Positions 1 to 9,170 of a DNA stretch of 64,000 bases are shown one piece after another. The stretch is from Silvibacterium acidisoli. GTDB lineage: Bacteria > Acidobacteriota > Terriglobia > Terriglobales > Acidobacteriaceae. The position numbers were made by a program, and so were the translations under genes. The number at the start of each line of letters is the position of its first letter. Position 1 is the first letter of the stretch. Where the stretch lies: NCBI GenBank assembly GCA_022870745.1, contig CP085323.1, positions 4,774,001 to 4,838,000 on the forward strand, written 5' to 3'. A model generated the notes under the pieces. That model had not been told where the DNA came from, made no database searches, and saw only the letters and a program-made list of their open reading frames with translations.

Positions 1-2627
1 GCTACCAGCGCGGCGACCGAGACGATCAGCACCCAGGGGTCCCGCCCCGATGTCTCGTACAAAAACGAAGCCAGTGCTCGCGATGCAAGAATGGCAATGA
101 TCAACCCTGCAGCAGCTCCGGAAAAAGCGATCCAGGTGTTCTCTTTATAGACCATGCGCACGACCTGGCCGCGCTGCGCTCCCAACGCCATGCGAATGCC
201 GATCTCGCTGGTGCGCCGCGCCGTCTCATACGACAGCGTTCCGTAAAGCCCAATCGCCGTCACCAGCAACGCGCAGCCCGCGAAGTACACGGACAGCATC
301 GCCATCATGCGCTCCGTTCCGATGGAATCGTTCAGGACGCTCTGCATCGTCATCATTGTCGGTGCGGGAATGTCCGGAGCGAGGCGATGCGCAATCCCAC
401 GCGCCGCAGAGGCAAGCGGACCCGTCGCACCGCTGGTCCTCACGACCGCGAAGTATGTCGCTGTTTCGTCGTCCGCCTGAGTCAGCGCACTGTAGCCTAT
501 CGGGTTGAAGTTCTCACGCAGGCCGGAATATTTTGTATCGGCCACCACACCGATCACCTGGATGGGCCTCGGCTGTTGCCCTTCGCGCGCAGGCCCTGAC
601 AACACGGTTCGGCCGATCGGGTCCTGGTCACCAAAGAGCATAGTGGCGGCCTTCTTGTTCAGGATGACCTTTTCCGTATCGGTCGCGCTATCCGTCCATC
701 GGAAATCTCTGCCGCGCAGCAGCGGAATTCGCATCGTGTCGAAGTAATCCGGAGCGATGCGAGACATATAGACCGTCTGGTCTTTCGCATGCTGCGATGA
801 CAACCTGTTCGTCCATTGCATGCCGATAAGCGGCATCACGTTTACGAAACTCACCTGGCGAACACCCGGCTGCCGCCTTAGTTCTTCTTCGATCTGCTGG
901 TAAAGCGGAATCACTTCCCGTGGAGCCATCTTCTTTCGATCCATGTCGAAGGTGAGCCCGACAAGGCCCTGTGCATCGAAACCGGCCCCGGTGCGATAGA
1001 GCCGCACCAGGCTGGTCGTTAGCAGCCCCGCACACACGAGCAGAATCACCGCCAGCGATACCTCAAGGCTGAGCAGCAATCGCGGCGTCCACCGGCGGCG
1101 TTCTCCCGGTTCCATCGTGCGCCCCTGGCGCAGCCCGCGGTACAGGCCGCGTGAAGTCGCACGCAGGGCCGGGACCAATCCGATAATGACCGAGGCAACC
1201 ACGGCCGTGGACACTGCGAAGAACCAGACGCGGACATCGAGCGAGGTGTCGATCAGGGTCATGCGAGAGTTGTTGCCCAATAGAATCGCAGACAACGATC
1301 GGCCGATCATCGGCGCGACCGCAAGGCCCAGCCCGACACCACCCATTGCTACCAGGAAGCTCTCGATGAGCAACTGCCGCACCAGTGCGGTTCGGCTTGC
1401 ACCCAGCGCGAGGCGGGTTGCAATCTCCTGCGTGCGGGCGGCGCTGCGCGCCAGCAGCAGGCTTGCAAGATTAAGGCAGGCCAACAACAGAATTCCGCCG
1501 CACATGGCAAAGATCGCCACCAGCGGTCTGCGAAATACCCTGCGCAAGTAAGTGAATCCGCGCGAGCCTGGAATCGCACTGAAGTTGGCATGATGCTCTT
1601 CATCATCTTTCAGCCGGTCTGGCTCCCACTGCGCGGCGCGCAGCAAAGGCAATGTCCGGGTAGACAAGGCTGCATTCGCCGAGCCTAGAGTCACATCCGG
1701 CCGCAGCCGCCCCATGATCGTGAGCCACCAGGCATGATTCCCCATCGCCACCCAGCTTTTCGGCGCATGCAGGATCTCTTCAGAAGCCAGCGGAACGAAG
1801 AACGCTGGACGCACCGTGGGATCCGCTCCGAAAAACGAACCCGGCATCACCCCTACCACGGTGAAAACTCCGCTATCGACGACCAGCTTGCGGCCAATCA
1901 CCTGCTGGGTACCGCCAAACCAGCTTTTCCAGAAGGCCTCGCTGATTACCACTGAAAGCCCTGCGCCTTTAAGGTCGTCCGCAGGGCTCAACACTCGGCC
2001 GAGCAGCGGCGGCGTCTCTAACGTAGAGAAGAATTGCCCGGTCACAAACTGTGCGGTGGCTCTTTCGTTGCCTGAGGCTCCACGAATCTGCGTCTCGGAG
2101 TTTGTGTTGTAGGCGAAGATCCCGCTGAAGAGATCCTTCTGCTTTTCCATCTCCCTGACAATAGGAGCGCTTACTCCGTAATTCGGTCCAAAGGGTCCGT
2201 GCTCATCGAAACCCACCGCCACGAGTTGCTCACTATGTGGCACAGGCAGTGGACGCAGCAGGAGCGCATTGATCAGCGAGAAGATTCCCATATTCGCGCC
2301 GAACCCCAGGGCCAGCGTGGCAATGGCAACGAATGTAAAACCGGGAGACTTGCCCAGCAGTCGGAACGAAAAGCTGAAGTCGCGCGCGAGGTTTTCAAGC
2401 GGCTGGAACTGCCACAGTTCGCGCAGGCGTTCATGCCAGCGTGATGGATTGCCGAAGGCTCTGCGCGCCGCCGTGGCAGCCTCCTCTTCGGTCGAGCCAT
2501 TGCGCATGGCCTTCTCTCGTAGCATTGCCTGGTGGAAGGCAAGCTCTTCGGCCATCTCGCGATCCATCCGGCGGCGCATGAAGAGCGCTTTCAATCGAAG
2601 ACGAAATTCGTGCCAACCAGCTCGCAT
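1..2627 (-). CDS. ADOP-type ABC permease (MacB/FtsX family), 3' end outside window
   Basis: Acidobacterial duplicated orphan permease. Family members are inner-membrane proteins built from two FtsX units around MacB-type periplasmic domains and are thought to drive efflux or mechanotransmission; the substrate is unknown. About 875 codons are visible. Residues 1-80 are a charged cytoplasmic region (MADREMAEE-like, typical of PadR-linked ADOPs). The first membrane helix is at about 96-118 (LALGFGANMGIF), a periplasmic domain follows, and the C-terminal FtsX unit is recognisable by RRTSEIGIRMALGAQRG close to base 180. The ATG at 2627 follows ACGGAGG at good spacing. PadR lies 13 bases upstream on the same strand, so the two form an operon. 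No ATPase is encoded beside it, as usual for ADOPs. The stop codon lies beyond base 1. Confidence 0.9.
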   Translation of the reverse strand, partial: MRAGWHEFRLRLKALFMRRRMDREMAEELAFHQAMLREKAMRNGSTEEEAATAARRAFGNPSRWHERLRELWQFQPLENLARDFSFSFRLLGKSPGFTFVAIATLALGFGANMGIFSLINALLLRPLPVPHSEQLVAVGFDEHGPFGPNYGVSAPIVREMEKQKDLFSGIFAYNTNSETQIRGASGNERATAQFVTGQFFSTLETPPLLGRVLSPADDLKGAGLSVVISEAFWKSWFGGTQQVIGRKLVVDSGVFTVVGVMPGSFFGADPTVRPAFFVPLASEEILHAPKSWVAMGNHAWWLTIMGRLRPDVTLGSANAALSTRTLPLLRAAQWEPDRLKDDEEHHANFSAIPGSRGFTYLRRVFRRPLVAIFAMCGGILLLACLNLASLLLARSAARTQEIATRLALGASRTALVRQLLIESFLVAMGGVGLGLAVAPMIGRSLSAILLGNNSRMTLIDTSLDVRVWFFAVSTAVVASVIIGLVPALRATSRGLYRGLRQGRTMEPGERRRWTPRLLLSLEVSLAVILLVCAGLLTTSLVRLYRTGAGFDAQGLVGLTFDMDRKKMAPREVIPLYQQIEEELRRQPGVRQVSFVNVMPLIGMQWTNRLSSQHAKDQTVYMSRIAPDYFDTMRIPLLRGRDFRWTDSATDTEKVILNKKAATMLFGDQDPIGRTVLSGPAREGQQPRPIQVIGVVADTKYSGLRENFNPIGYSALTQADDETATYFAVVRTSGATGPLASAARGIAHRLAPDIPAPTMMTMQSVLNDSIGTERMMAMLSVYFAGCALLVTAIGLYGTLSYETARRTSEIGIRMALGAQRGQVVRMVYKENTWIAFSGAAAGLIIAILASRALASFLYETSGRDPWVLIVSVAALV

Positions 2628-2640
2628 CGCGATCCTCCGT

Positions 2641-2979
2641 TTATGAAGCCTGCATGACAAAGGCGACGGCCGCCGACAGGCGTGCCCAGCGCTGCGATTC
2701 CGCCTGCAGCCGCTTATTCCCCTCAACCGTCAACTGGTAGAACTTAGCCCGGCGATTATTCTCAGACGCGCCCCACTTCGACTGAAGCAGCCCCCGCAGC
2801 TCCAGCCGATGGAGCGCCGGATACAATGCGCCTTCCTCCACGCGCAGCACCTGCTGTGACGTTTGCTGAATCCACTCGGCTACACCATAACCATGCATGG
2901 GTCCGCGCAGCAGCGCTTTCAGCACCAGCATCTCCAGCGTGCCTTGAATGAGTTCTCCGGAATCGGTTTCTTTTCCCAT
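2641..2979 (-). CDS. PadR-family transcriptional regulator
   Basis: 112-residue winged-helix repressor of the PadR type. Diagnostic stretches are QGTLEMLVLKALLRGPMHGY at the N-terminus, EGALYPALHRLELRGLL in the recognition region and RRAKFYQLTVEG in the wing. It has the short C-terminus of subfamily 2 (one dimerisation helix). It is followed 13 bases later by the ADOP permease gene, the standard acidobacterial pairing, so it probably represses that permease. A 17-bp dyad covering its own start codon suggests autoregulation. The inducer is unknown. Confidence 0.93.
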   Translation of the reverse strand: MGKETDSGELIQGTLEMLVLKALLRGPMHGYGVAEWIQQTSQQVLRVEEGALYPALHRLELRGLLQSKWGASENNRRAKFYQLTVEGNKRLQAESQRWARLSAAVAFVMQAS

Positions 2980-3025
2980 AAGCCATTTATGGAAGAAGAG
3001 TAGACCGGGAGATAGCCTCTGTCAA
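2976..3025 (-). promoter_or_regulatory. padR promoter and overlapping operator dyad
   Basis: On the minus strand TTGACA (3025-3020) is followed after 17 bases by TACTCT (3002-2997), a good sigma-70 pair. The transcript would start about ten bases before the padR ATG at 2979, so the leader is almost absent and there is no clear Shine-Dalgarno. The dyad CCATAA-GCCAT-TTATGG (2976-2992) spans the start codon and the likely start of transcription, a position suited to autorepression by PadR. The function is inferred. Confidence 0.55.
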
Positions 3026-3049
3026 CAGCCATTTCATAGTGCGCCTCGA

Positions 3050-3138
3050 CGGCTGAAGCCGCCTTCGCTTGCATGCTCGTTGCGCGCGGACTGAAAGCTC
3101 GTACCTACAGCAGAAAAAGCAGGCGGGGCCTTCAGGCC
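3050..3138. repeat. Degenerate intergenic palindromic repeat
   Basis: The 204-base gap between padR and the next permease holds no convincing gene. It contains a run of short palindromes around tgaa/ttca: CGGCTGAAGCCG at 3050-3061, a GGACTGAAAGCTC stretch near 3098, and GGCCTTCAGGCC at 3127-3138. I recognise this only as the general style of intergenic repeats seen in acidobacterial and planctomycete genomes. Copy number elsewhere cannot be judged from here. Confidence 0.35.
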
Positions 3139-3183
3139 TTGAGGCCAGGTTTGAGTCAAGCTGCGATTACGGCGTCCAGGCAG

Positions 3184-5733
3184 TCAATCTGCACGAAGCG
3201 CCTGTACCGGCTCCACGCTTGCGGCGCGCTGCGCGGGAATCAGGCTTGCGATCAATGCACTGAGCAGTAGAGCGCTCGTTGCGATGATCAACGCAGTCAG
3301 ATCGATCTCACCGACCTGATAGAGGCTTGAATGCAACATCCTGCCGGCCGCGAAAGATAACGCAAGCCCCAGCGCCAATCCGACCGCTACCTGCGCGAAT
3401 GCGGAACGCAGCACCAGCAGGATGACGTGAAGGCGATTCGCACCTACAGCCATGCGCACCCCGATCTCTACCGTGCGCCGCGCCACCGCATATGCCATTA
3501 CTCCATAGAGCCCGATCGAGGCCAGCAGAATGGCAAGCGCACCGAAGAGCGTGCTGAGTTCGGCAACCGTGCGTTGCTGGTCGTAATGCACATCGACCTG
3601 CTGCTGCAGAGGATGCATGTCGATGATGGCGAAGTTCGGATCGACCTCGGCAAATGCCTGCCGGATCTGCGGTTCGAGACGTCTCATGTCGCCGCTGATC
3701 CAGAGTTGCGCGCCATTGATGAAGTGCGCCCACTTCTCATTTTCCTTGAGCGCCGCGTCCGTATAGTCGATGCTCTGCGAAAGCGCACCGAAGACCATGG
3801 GCCCGGCGGGCAGAGCCGGGTCGGAGTACTTTGCATCGCGGGCCACGCCCACAATCTCGAAGCTATCGCTGTAGGCCGGCAACGCAAAGCCGAAGTGACG
3901 GCCGATGACGTTTCCCTCCGGAAAAAACCTGCGCACGAAGGCCTGATTCACCACTGCGACGTGGCGGGTGTCTTCTTTATCGGAAAGCAGGATCCCGCGG
4001 CCTTCGACAAGGGGCTGGCCAATGGTCTCGAAGTACTCCGGGCCAACACGGTTGTATTGCACCTGTAGCGAGGTGTCATTAGGGGGCACGCCTTCGCCCG
4101 GCTTGACCACCACATCCATCCAGCGCCCGAGCATCGGTGTATCGAGCGCCATGCTAGCGCTGCGGACTCCAGGCAAAGCCTCGAGGCGAATCTGCAATGC
4201 GCGATAAAGCCTGTTGAGATCGGCCACCGTGTACTTCGCAAGCGGCGGTTCGATCGTCACGATCTCACGATTCTTTGCGTCAAAGCCGAAGTCCTGGTTG
4301 CGGAGGTTGTAGATGCTGTGCGTAAGCATGCCAGCCATGGCCACCAGCGAAAGCGAAAGCGCCGTCTGCAACACCACCAAAGTCTTTTGCGGAAGCCCTG
4401 CGCCGCCACCCATCGTACGGCTGGCTCCGCGCATTGAGACCATCGGATCGGTGCGCGATGCCAGCCACGCAGGAACCATGCCCGCGATCAATCCGGTGAT
4501 GATCGACAGCGCAAGACAGAAACCGAGCACCGGTAAAGATGGCGAGACGTGCACCGGAACCACCACAGCATGGCGGAAGGCTAATTGCACGATCAGCCCG
4601 GCGCCTGCCCACGCTATCGCCACCCCAAGCGCGCCGCCCATCACCGAAAGCAACAGGCTTTCGGTGAACGATTGCCGCAAGATCCTTCCCGAAGACGCAC
4701 CCAGAGCGCGCTGTAGCGCCGTCTGAGGGCGCCGCGCCATGCCCCGCGCCAGCAGCAGGTTGGCAACATTTGCACAACCGATCAGCAGCACCGCCGCACA
4801 AATGGCCAATAGGATACGCAGGCTGCTACGATACGAATCCCGCATCTCACCGATTCCCTGCCCGCCCGGTCCGAGATGGATCATCTGCCGCGAAAGCTGA
4901 TCCTTGAGCTGCGCCTGGAACTGCGGAGCCACCGCACCGTCGGTCGTGAGCCAGTGCTGCAAATCTGCGCTCAACCGTTCGGAAACGCCCGCCGTGGTTG
5001 CACCCGGCTTCAGCCGGCCGATCATCCGCAGCCAGGCCATCGACGGTACGTCGCTGTAAGGCGCTTCGGCATCGGTGAGGTATTCCGTCGAAAGCGGCAC
5101 CCACAAGTCCATCGGATTGCTGGTGAGCGTGTCACCGAAGAAGCCGGGCGGAGCGATGCCCACAACGGTGAACGGAAACTGTTCAATCTGAAAGGTCGCA
5201 CCGACGATCTTCGGATCGGCCCCGTAGTTCTGCTGCCAGGTGCGATAGCTCATGACTGCTACGGCCGGTGCGCCCCGCCTGTCGTCATCGGGTGTCAGCA
5301 TGCGGCCCACGACGGCGTTTACACCGAGGGTTTGGAAGTAGTTCCCGCTTACATATTCGCCCATCAGCGCCCGCGCCTGGTCGCGGTCATGTCCATAGCG
5401 CACGCTCACAACGCCGGGCTGCGCCTGGAAGGCCGCTACCTGCTCGAACTCAGGCAGCGCCGACTGGGCCAGACGCTTGTAGAGCTTGAAGGAGTAGAGG
5501 TCCCAGTCTCCCTGCATGTTGTTCAGCAGGCAGCATGGTTTGCCTGTGCCAATTTGATAGAGGCGCGAAGGGTCAGCGACGGGCAGAGACTTCAACATCA
5601 CTGCGTCGATCAGCGAAAAAATAGCCGTGCAGGCCCCAATGCCCAATCCAAGCGTGAGCACCACCGTTGCTGTAAACATGGGCGCAAGCTTCAGCTGGCG
5701 CAGGGCGTGGCGAAGATCCAGCAGAAACGTCAT
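3184..5733 (-). CDS. ADOP-type ABC permease (MacB_PCD/FtsX)
   Basis: Complete 849-residue second ADOP permease. It starts at the membrane-associated motif LRHALRQLKLAPMFTATVVL with no 80-residue cytoplasmic extension, unlike the permease at the left edge. The first helix spans residues 18-42 and is followed by a MacB-type periplasmic domain. Three helices form the first FtsX unit (ILLAICAAVLLIGCANVANL, about residues 310-330). A second periplasmic domain follows, then the C-terminal FtsX unit with RRTVEIGVRMAVGANR. No partner ATPase is nearby. It lies on the same strand as padR but upstream of it with its own promoter, so it need not belong to the same transcript. Confidence 0.92.
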   Translation of the reverse strand: MTFLLDLRHALRQLKLAPMFTATVVLTLGLGIGACTAIFSLIDAVMLKSLPVADPSRLYQIGTGKPCCLLNNMQGDWDLYSFKLYKRLAQSALPEFEQVAAFQAQPGVVSVRYGHDRDQARALMGEYVSGNYFQTLGVNAVVGRMLTPDDDRRGAPAVAVMSYRTWQQNYGADPKIVGATFQIEQFPFTVVGIAPPGFFGDTLTSNPMDLWVPLSTEYLTDAEAPYSDVPSMAWLRMIGRLKPGATTAGVSERLSADLQHWLTTDGAVAPQFQAQLKDQLSRQMIHLGPGGQGIGEMRDSYRSSLRILLAICAAVLLIGCANVANLLLARGMARRPQTALQRALGASSGRILRQSFTESLLLSVMGGALGVAIAWAGAGLIVQLAFRHAVVVPVHVSPSLPVLGFCLALSIITGLIAGMVPAWLASRTDPMVSMRGASRTMGGGAGLPQKTLVVLQTALSLSLVAMAGMLTHSIYNLRNQDFGFDAKNREIVTIEPPLAKYTVADLNRLYRALQIRLEALPGVRSASMALDTPMLGRWMDVVVKPGEGVPPNDTSLQVQYNRVGPEYFETIGQPLVEGRGILLSDKEDTRHVAVVNQAFVRRFFPEGNVIGRHFGFALPAYSDSFEIVGVARDAKYSDPALPAGPMVFGALSQSIDYTDAALKENEKWAHFINGAQLWISGDMRRLEPQIRQAFAEVDPNFAIIDMHPLQQQVDVHYDQQRTVAELSTLFGALAILLASIGLYGVMAYAVARRTVEIGVRMAVGANRLHVILLVLRSAFAQVAVGLALGLALSFAAGRMLHSSLYQVGEIDLTALIIATSALLLSALIASLIPAQRAASVEPVQALRAD

Positions 5734-5765
5734 CGGAGAGCCTTCCGCGGTTACAGGAATATTTC

Positions 5766-5794
5766 TTTATACCGCTCGTGTCTGACGGCTCCAA
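5766..5794 (-). promoter_or_regulatory. Promoter of the second ADOP permease
   Basis: On the minus strand TTGGAG (5794-5789) and TATAAA (5771-5766) are separated by 17 bases. The -10 is near consensus and the -35 is weak. The transcript would begin near 5759, leaving a leader of about 25 bases before the ATG at 5733. Confidence 0.5.
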
Positions 5795-5800
5795 GCGGAA

Positions 5801-6334
5801 TCAGTGCCGCGTGAGCGCGCGAATCATCTCCTCCGCGTCTGGATACTGCCCGGCCAGCGGCTCATAGTGGCCGGTCTCGTAGTCGGTGTAGTCGAAGCCG
5901 GGACTCACCGTGCATCCCAGCAGTGCGACCGAACCACCAGGCATGAGCCGCGAGCCCTGCCAAACATGCTTCGGCACGATCAACTGCGGATGCTGCCCCG
6001 CAGCGAGATCATTGCCCAGCACGAGCGTTCGCGAAGATCCATCAGGCAGCAGCTGCAACATCTCGATCGGATCACCGACGTAGAAGTGAAAAATCTCATC
6101 GGAAGCGAGACGGTGCATCTCGGAGAACGTACCCGGTTCGAGCAGGTAGTAGATGCACGTTCCCGCATAGCGTTCACCTTGATAGCGGGACGGCAATGCA
6201 GACTGCGGAATCGCTTCCTCCGCGCGCCATGTCTGCAGAAATGAACCACCCTCACAGGGGTGCGGCTCGAGCTTGAGGTACTTCTTGATCTCGTCAGCGG
6301 TCACGAGGCCATCATAACTTGGGAACCCTGCCAC
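5801..6334 (-). CDS. Cupin-5 / DUF985 family protein
   Basis: 177-residue single-domain cupin of the DUF985 (Cupin_5) type. Recognisable blocks are TADEIKKYLKLEPHPCEGG near the start, TCIYYLLEPGTFSEMHRLASDEIFHFY (H and E metal-ligand region of the first cupin motif) and VPKHVWQGSRL with LLGCTVSPGFDYTDYE in the second. Family members are cytosolic and mostly uncharacterised, with sugar-nucleotide epimerase-like folds suggested. The listed start is GTG at 6334. A second GTG at 6304, just before TADEI, fits the family N-terminus equally well and neither has a strong Shine-Dalgarno. It stands alone between two unrelated genes. Confidence 0.85.
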   Translation of the reverse strand: MAGFPSYDGLVTADEIKKYLKLEPHPCEGGSFLQTWRAEEAIPQSALPSRYQGERYAGTCIYYLLEPGTFSEMHRLASDEIFHFYVGDPIEMLQLLPDGSSRTLVLGNDLAAGQHPQLIVPKHVWQGSRLMPGGSVALLGCTVSPGFDYTDYETGHYEPLAGQYPDAEEMIRALTRH

Positions 6335-6395
6335 CTGCCCGGTGTCTATTCAAGCAGTTGTCTCGCTCTCTCTACCTCATTCGTGGAGAGAAAAC

Positions 6396-7109
6396 ATGTT
6401 CGAAGCAAGTCTCGTTGAGTCGACTGGCCGGATACGCACCAACAGCAGGCGGCTCGCCGCCGTTTCCTTCGTCATGCAGGCCGCCGTGCTGGCGGCCCTG
6501 ATCGCGTGGCCAATTCTGCATCCCGCAACCTTGCCGCGGTACAACGTCGTGTCGTTTCTCGCGCCGCCTTACTCGCCGCCCGCCACGCACATACAGAAAG
6601 CCACGCCTGCCAGCAGCGCCGCGCGGCCGATGTTCAGTCTTCTACAGAGTGCACGCCAGATCATTCACCCAGCATCGGCGGACCAGCAACAGGCGCAGGG
6701 TGCTCCCGAAGCAATTGGCTTAGTCGACGGTGCAATCGGCGGATCGGTGCCGGGAGCAATCCTTGGCATGGCGCAACCCGCAATGCCGCACGTCGCCGCA
6801 GCGGCTCCTGCGAAATCCGGGCCAGCACGCGTCTCTTCCGGTGTTGCAGCCGGACGGCTACTTACCCCAATCACTCCGCAGTATCCGGCGATTGCCCGGC
6901 AGGCGCATGTGCAGGGCACGGTCGTAGTGCATGCACTCATCTCGAAATCGGGCCAGGTGGTAGATGCGCAGGTAGTCAGCGGACCGCCGATGCTGGCGCA
7001 GGCGGCTCTTTCCGCAGTAGCCCAGGCGAGATATCGCCCTTATCTGCTCAACGGCGAGCCTGTAGAAGTGGAGACGACAATCAACCTGGTATTTCAACTC
7101 AGCGAATAG
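6396..7109 (+). CDS. TonB-family energy transducer-like protein
   Basis: 237 residues. A short cytoplasmic N-terminus is followed by one membrane helix (SFVMQAAVLAALIAWPI, about residues 27-44) and a Pro/Ala-rich periplasmic linker. A C-terminal TonB domain begins at LTPITPQYPAIARQAHVQGT and runs through VVHALISKSGQVVDAQVVSG to RYRPYLLNGEPVEVETTINL. Such proteins couple the proton-motive force to TonB-dependent receptors, or act as orphan TonB-box binders. I chose the ATG at 6396 because GGAGAG lies five bases upstream; an earlier in-frame ATG at 6342 would add 18 residues that do not look coding. No ExbB/ExbD is adjacent. Confidence 0.85.
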   Translation: MFEASLVESTGRIRTNSRRLAAVSFVMQAAVLAALIAWPILHPATLPRYNVVSFLAPPYSPPATHIQKATPASSAARPMFSLLQSARQIIHPASADQQQAQGAPEAIGLVDGAIGGSVPGAILGMAQPAMPHVAAAAPAKSGPARVSSGVAAGRLLTPITPQYPAIARQAHVQGTVVVHALISKSGQVVDAQVVSGPPMLAQAALSAVAQARYRPYLLNGEPVEVETTINLVFQLSE

Positions 7110-7270
7110 CCAGTGGCGATGCGACTCCAAGCCCTGAAAGGGGGCCGTCCGGTGCGGCCGGGCGGCTTCCGCGTCAGGCGAAGACTACTCCGCCACGTCC
7201 TGGCAAAATCGAGTTTCGCAATCTGAAATGATTCGGGTCAAAGCTTATATCCGTTGTGTATTATGTTCCG

Positions 7271-7525
7271 ATGAATTTGGTCCTTTACTCCGCTGTATGG
7301 TGCAGAGATTGCCGTGAGGCCAAGCGATTTCTCGAGAAACACCGTATCCCTTACACAGAAATCGATATAGAGGAAACCCCTGCCGCAGCCGCCGAGGTGT
7401 TGGCACACGTGGGCAAACGGGCAATCCCGCAGTTCGTCATAGATGGGGAGTGGGTCCAGCCCTACCGGCCCGGTGAAGGCTTTCTCTACGAAGAGATGGC
7501 GATCCGGCTGGGTGTACTGAAGTAG
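7271..7525 (+). CDS. Glutaredoxin-like protein
   Basis: 84-residue thioredoxin-fold protein with the redox motif WCRDC near residue 9, the cis-proline loop KRAIPQFVIDG, and a C-terminal helix. The CxxC with Arg-Asp between the cysteines resembles NrdH/glutaredoxin-like proteins rather than classical CPYC glutaredoxins, so it may use thioredoxin reductase or act as a monothiol-style exchanger. A GTG five codons upstream (7256) is the alternative start; neither has a clear Shine-Dalgarno. It is convergent with the small DUF2007 gene. Confidence 0.87.
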   Translation: MNLVLYSAVWCRDCREAKRFLEKHRIPYTEIDIEETPAAAAEVLAHVGKRAIPQFVIDGEWVQPYRPGEGFLYEEMAIRLGVLK

Positions 7526-7533
7526 CGCTGCCG

Positions 7534-7797
7534 TTATTCGGCAGATTCGGCTGCTGCTTCGGCGGCCTCGTCATCGCCGGGATCGGCGAGAACTGCGCGC
7601 GCGTCAACCTCGTCGGCCGCGCTAACCTGCAGCTGCAACGAACCCAGTCCCGGCTCGAGGATCGCTGCATTTTCTCCGGATAGAAATGTCTCGATTCCTG
7701 CCGACTGCAGCCGCAGCCGGGCCATCTCTGCTTCCAGCGGTTCAGTGAAACGGGCAATCGTTACGACATCGGGCAAAGGCTGATTTTGGGTACTCAT
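7534..7797 (-). CDS. DUF2007-like small protein
   Basis: 87-residue cytosolic protein. The core VVTIARFTEPLEAEMARLRL followed by SAGIETFLSGENAA and LQVSAADEVDARAVL matches the DUF2007 fold, described in databases as a putative prokaryotic signal-transducing domain. It has a short acidic C-terminal tail rich in Ala and Glu. The ATG at 7797 is preceded in frame by a GTG. It is transcribed divergently from purB across 60 bases. Confidence 0.72.
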   Translation of the reverse strand: MSTQNQPLPDVVTIARFTEPLEAEMARLRLQSAGIETFLSGENAAILEPGLGSLQLQVSAADEVDARAVLADPGDDEAAEAAAESAE

Positions 7798-7857
7798 CAC
7801 TCGATTAAGATGCGCAACCGGTAAAATGGTGGTTTGTAGTCGAAGGAGGAGTCAGGC

Positions 7858-9156
7858 TTGATCGCACGTTATACGCGCCCGCAGATGGGCAGCATCTGGA
7901 GCGAAGAGAACAAGTACCGCATGTGGCTGGAGGTCGAGGCCACGGCCAGCGAAACGCTCGCAGAGGACGGCATTGTCCCTGCCGAGGCCGCAAAGGCCAT
8001 TCGCGAAAAGGGCAAGATCGACGTGGCCCGCATCACCGCCATCGAGGCCGAGGTCAAGCACGACATCATCGCCTTTACCACCGCCGTTGCCGAGCACGTC
8101 GGTCCGGAGTCGCGCTGGCTGCACTACGGCCTGACCTCTACCGATGTGGTGGACACCGCTCAGGCGCTCCAGCTCAAGTCCGCTTCCGCGATCATTCGCG
8201 AAGATCTCGTGCAGCTCATCGAAGCCCTGAAGAAGCGCGCACTCGAGTTCCAGCACACGCCCATCATCGGTCGCACCCACGGCATGCACGCCGAGCCGAC
8301 CACCTTCGGGCTGAAGCTGCTGAACTGGTACGCCGAGATGCGCCGCAACCTGGTCCGCTTCGACGCTGCTGCTGAGCAGATCCGCATCGGCAAGCTTTCG
8401 GGCGCCGTCGGCACCTTTGGCCATCTGAAGCCGGAACATGAAGAGCGCATCGTAGCCAAGCTCGGCCTTGAGCCCGCGCCGGTTGCGACGCAGGTCGTTC
8501 AGCGCGACCGCCACGCTCACTACATTTCCACGCTCGCAATCATCACCGCAACACTCGATAAGATTGCGACCGAGATCCGTCACCTGCAGCGTACCGAGGT
8601 ACGCGAGGCGGAAGAATTCTTCTCGGAGAAGCAGAAGGGCTCGTCGGCTATGCCGCACAAGCGTAATCCCATCACCTGCGAGCAGATCAGCGGTCTTGCG
8701 CGCGTCGTCCGTGCCAATGCGCAGACTGCCTATGAGAATGTGGCCCTGTGGCATGAGCGCGATATCTCGCACTCATCCGCTGAACGCGTGATCTTCCCCG
8801 ACTCGACCATCCTGACCGACTACCTGCTTGCCAAGACGACCAACCTGATCGAGAAACTGGTTGTCTATCCGAAGCGGATGATGAAGAACCTCGAAAGCAC
8901 CGGCGGCCTCATCTTCAGCGGACAGCTCCTGCTCGATCTCGCCGAAGCTGGAATGCTGCGAGAAGACGCCTACAGGCTGGTACAAAAGCATGCGATGAAT
9001 GCATGGCAGAACGATCTTGTCTTCAAGGATCTCGTTGCCCAGGAGCCGGAGATTACGAGCAAGCTCAGCGCAGAGAAGCTCGCCAGGACCTTCGACCTGC
9101 ATCGTCAGCTCAAGAATGTCGACGCCATCTTTGCCCGCGTCCTGAAGGAAGCTTAG
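7858..9156 (+). CDS. purB: Adenylosuccinate lyase
   Basis: 432 residues, the normal length for the short bacterial form. It cleaves adenylosuccinate and SAICAR in purine synthesis. The N-terminus IARYTRPQMGSIWSEENKY is typical. The catalytic His region reads IIGRTHGMHAEPTTFG and HYGLTSTDVVDTAQ, and the fumarase/aspartase superfamily signature SSAMPHKRNP begins at residue 262. The start is TTG at 7858, fixed by an AAGGAGGA ribosome site seven bases upstream and by the conserved N-terminus; no ATG fits. Confidence 0.98.
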   Translation: MIARYTRPQMGSIWSEENKYRMWLEVEATASETLAEDGIVPAEAAKAIREKGKIDVARITAIEAEVKHDIIAFTTAVAEHVGPESRWLHYGLTSTDVVDTAQALQLKSASAIIREDLVQLIEALKKRALEFQHTPIIGRTHGMHAEPTTFGLKLLNWYAEMRRNLVRFDAAAEQIRIGKLSGAVGTFGHLKPEHEERIVAKLGLEPAPVATQVVQRDRHAHYISTLAIITATLDKIATEIRHLQRTEVREAEEFFSEKQKGSSAMPHKRNPITCEQISGLARVVRANAQTAYENVALWHERDISHSSAERVIFPDSTILTDYLLAKTTNLIEKLVVYPKRMMKNLESTGGLIFSGQLLLDLAEAGMLREDAYRLVQKHAMNAWQNDLVFKDLVAQEPEITSKLSAEKLARTFDLHRQLKNVDAIFARVLKEA

Positions 9157-9170
9157 AAGAATAAACTGCC

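Noticed and set aside
4876-5814. 312-codon plus-strand frame opposite the second ADOP permease
   Set aside because: Shadow of the permease gene and no recognisable product.
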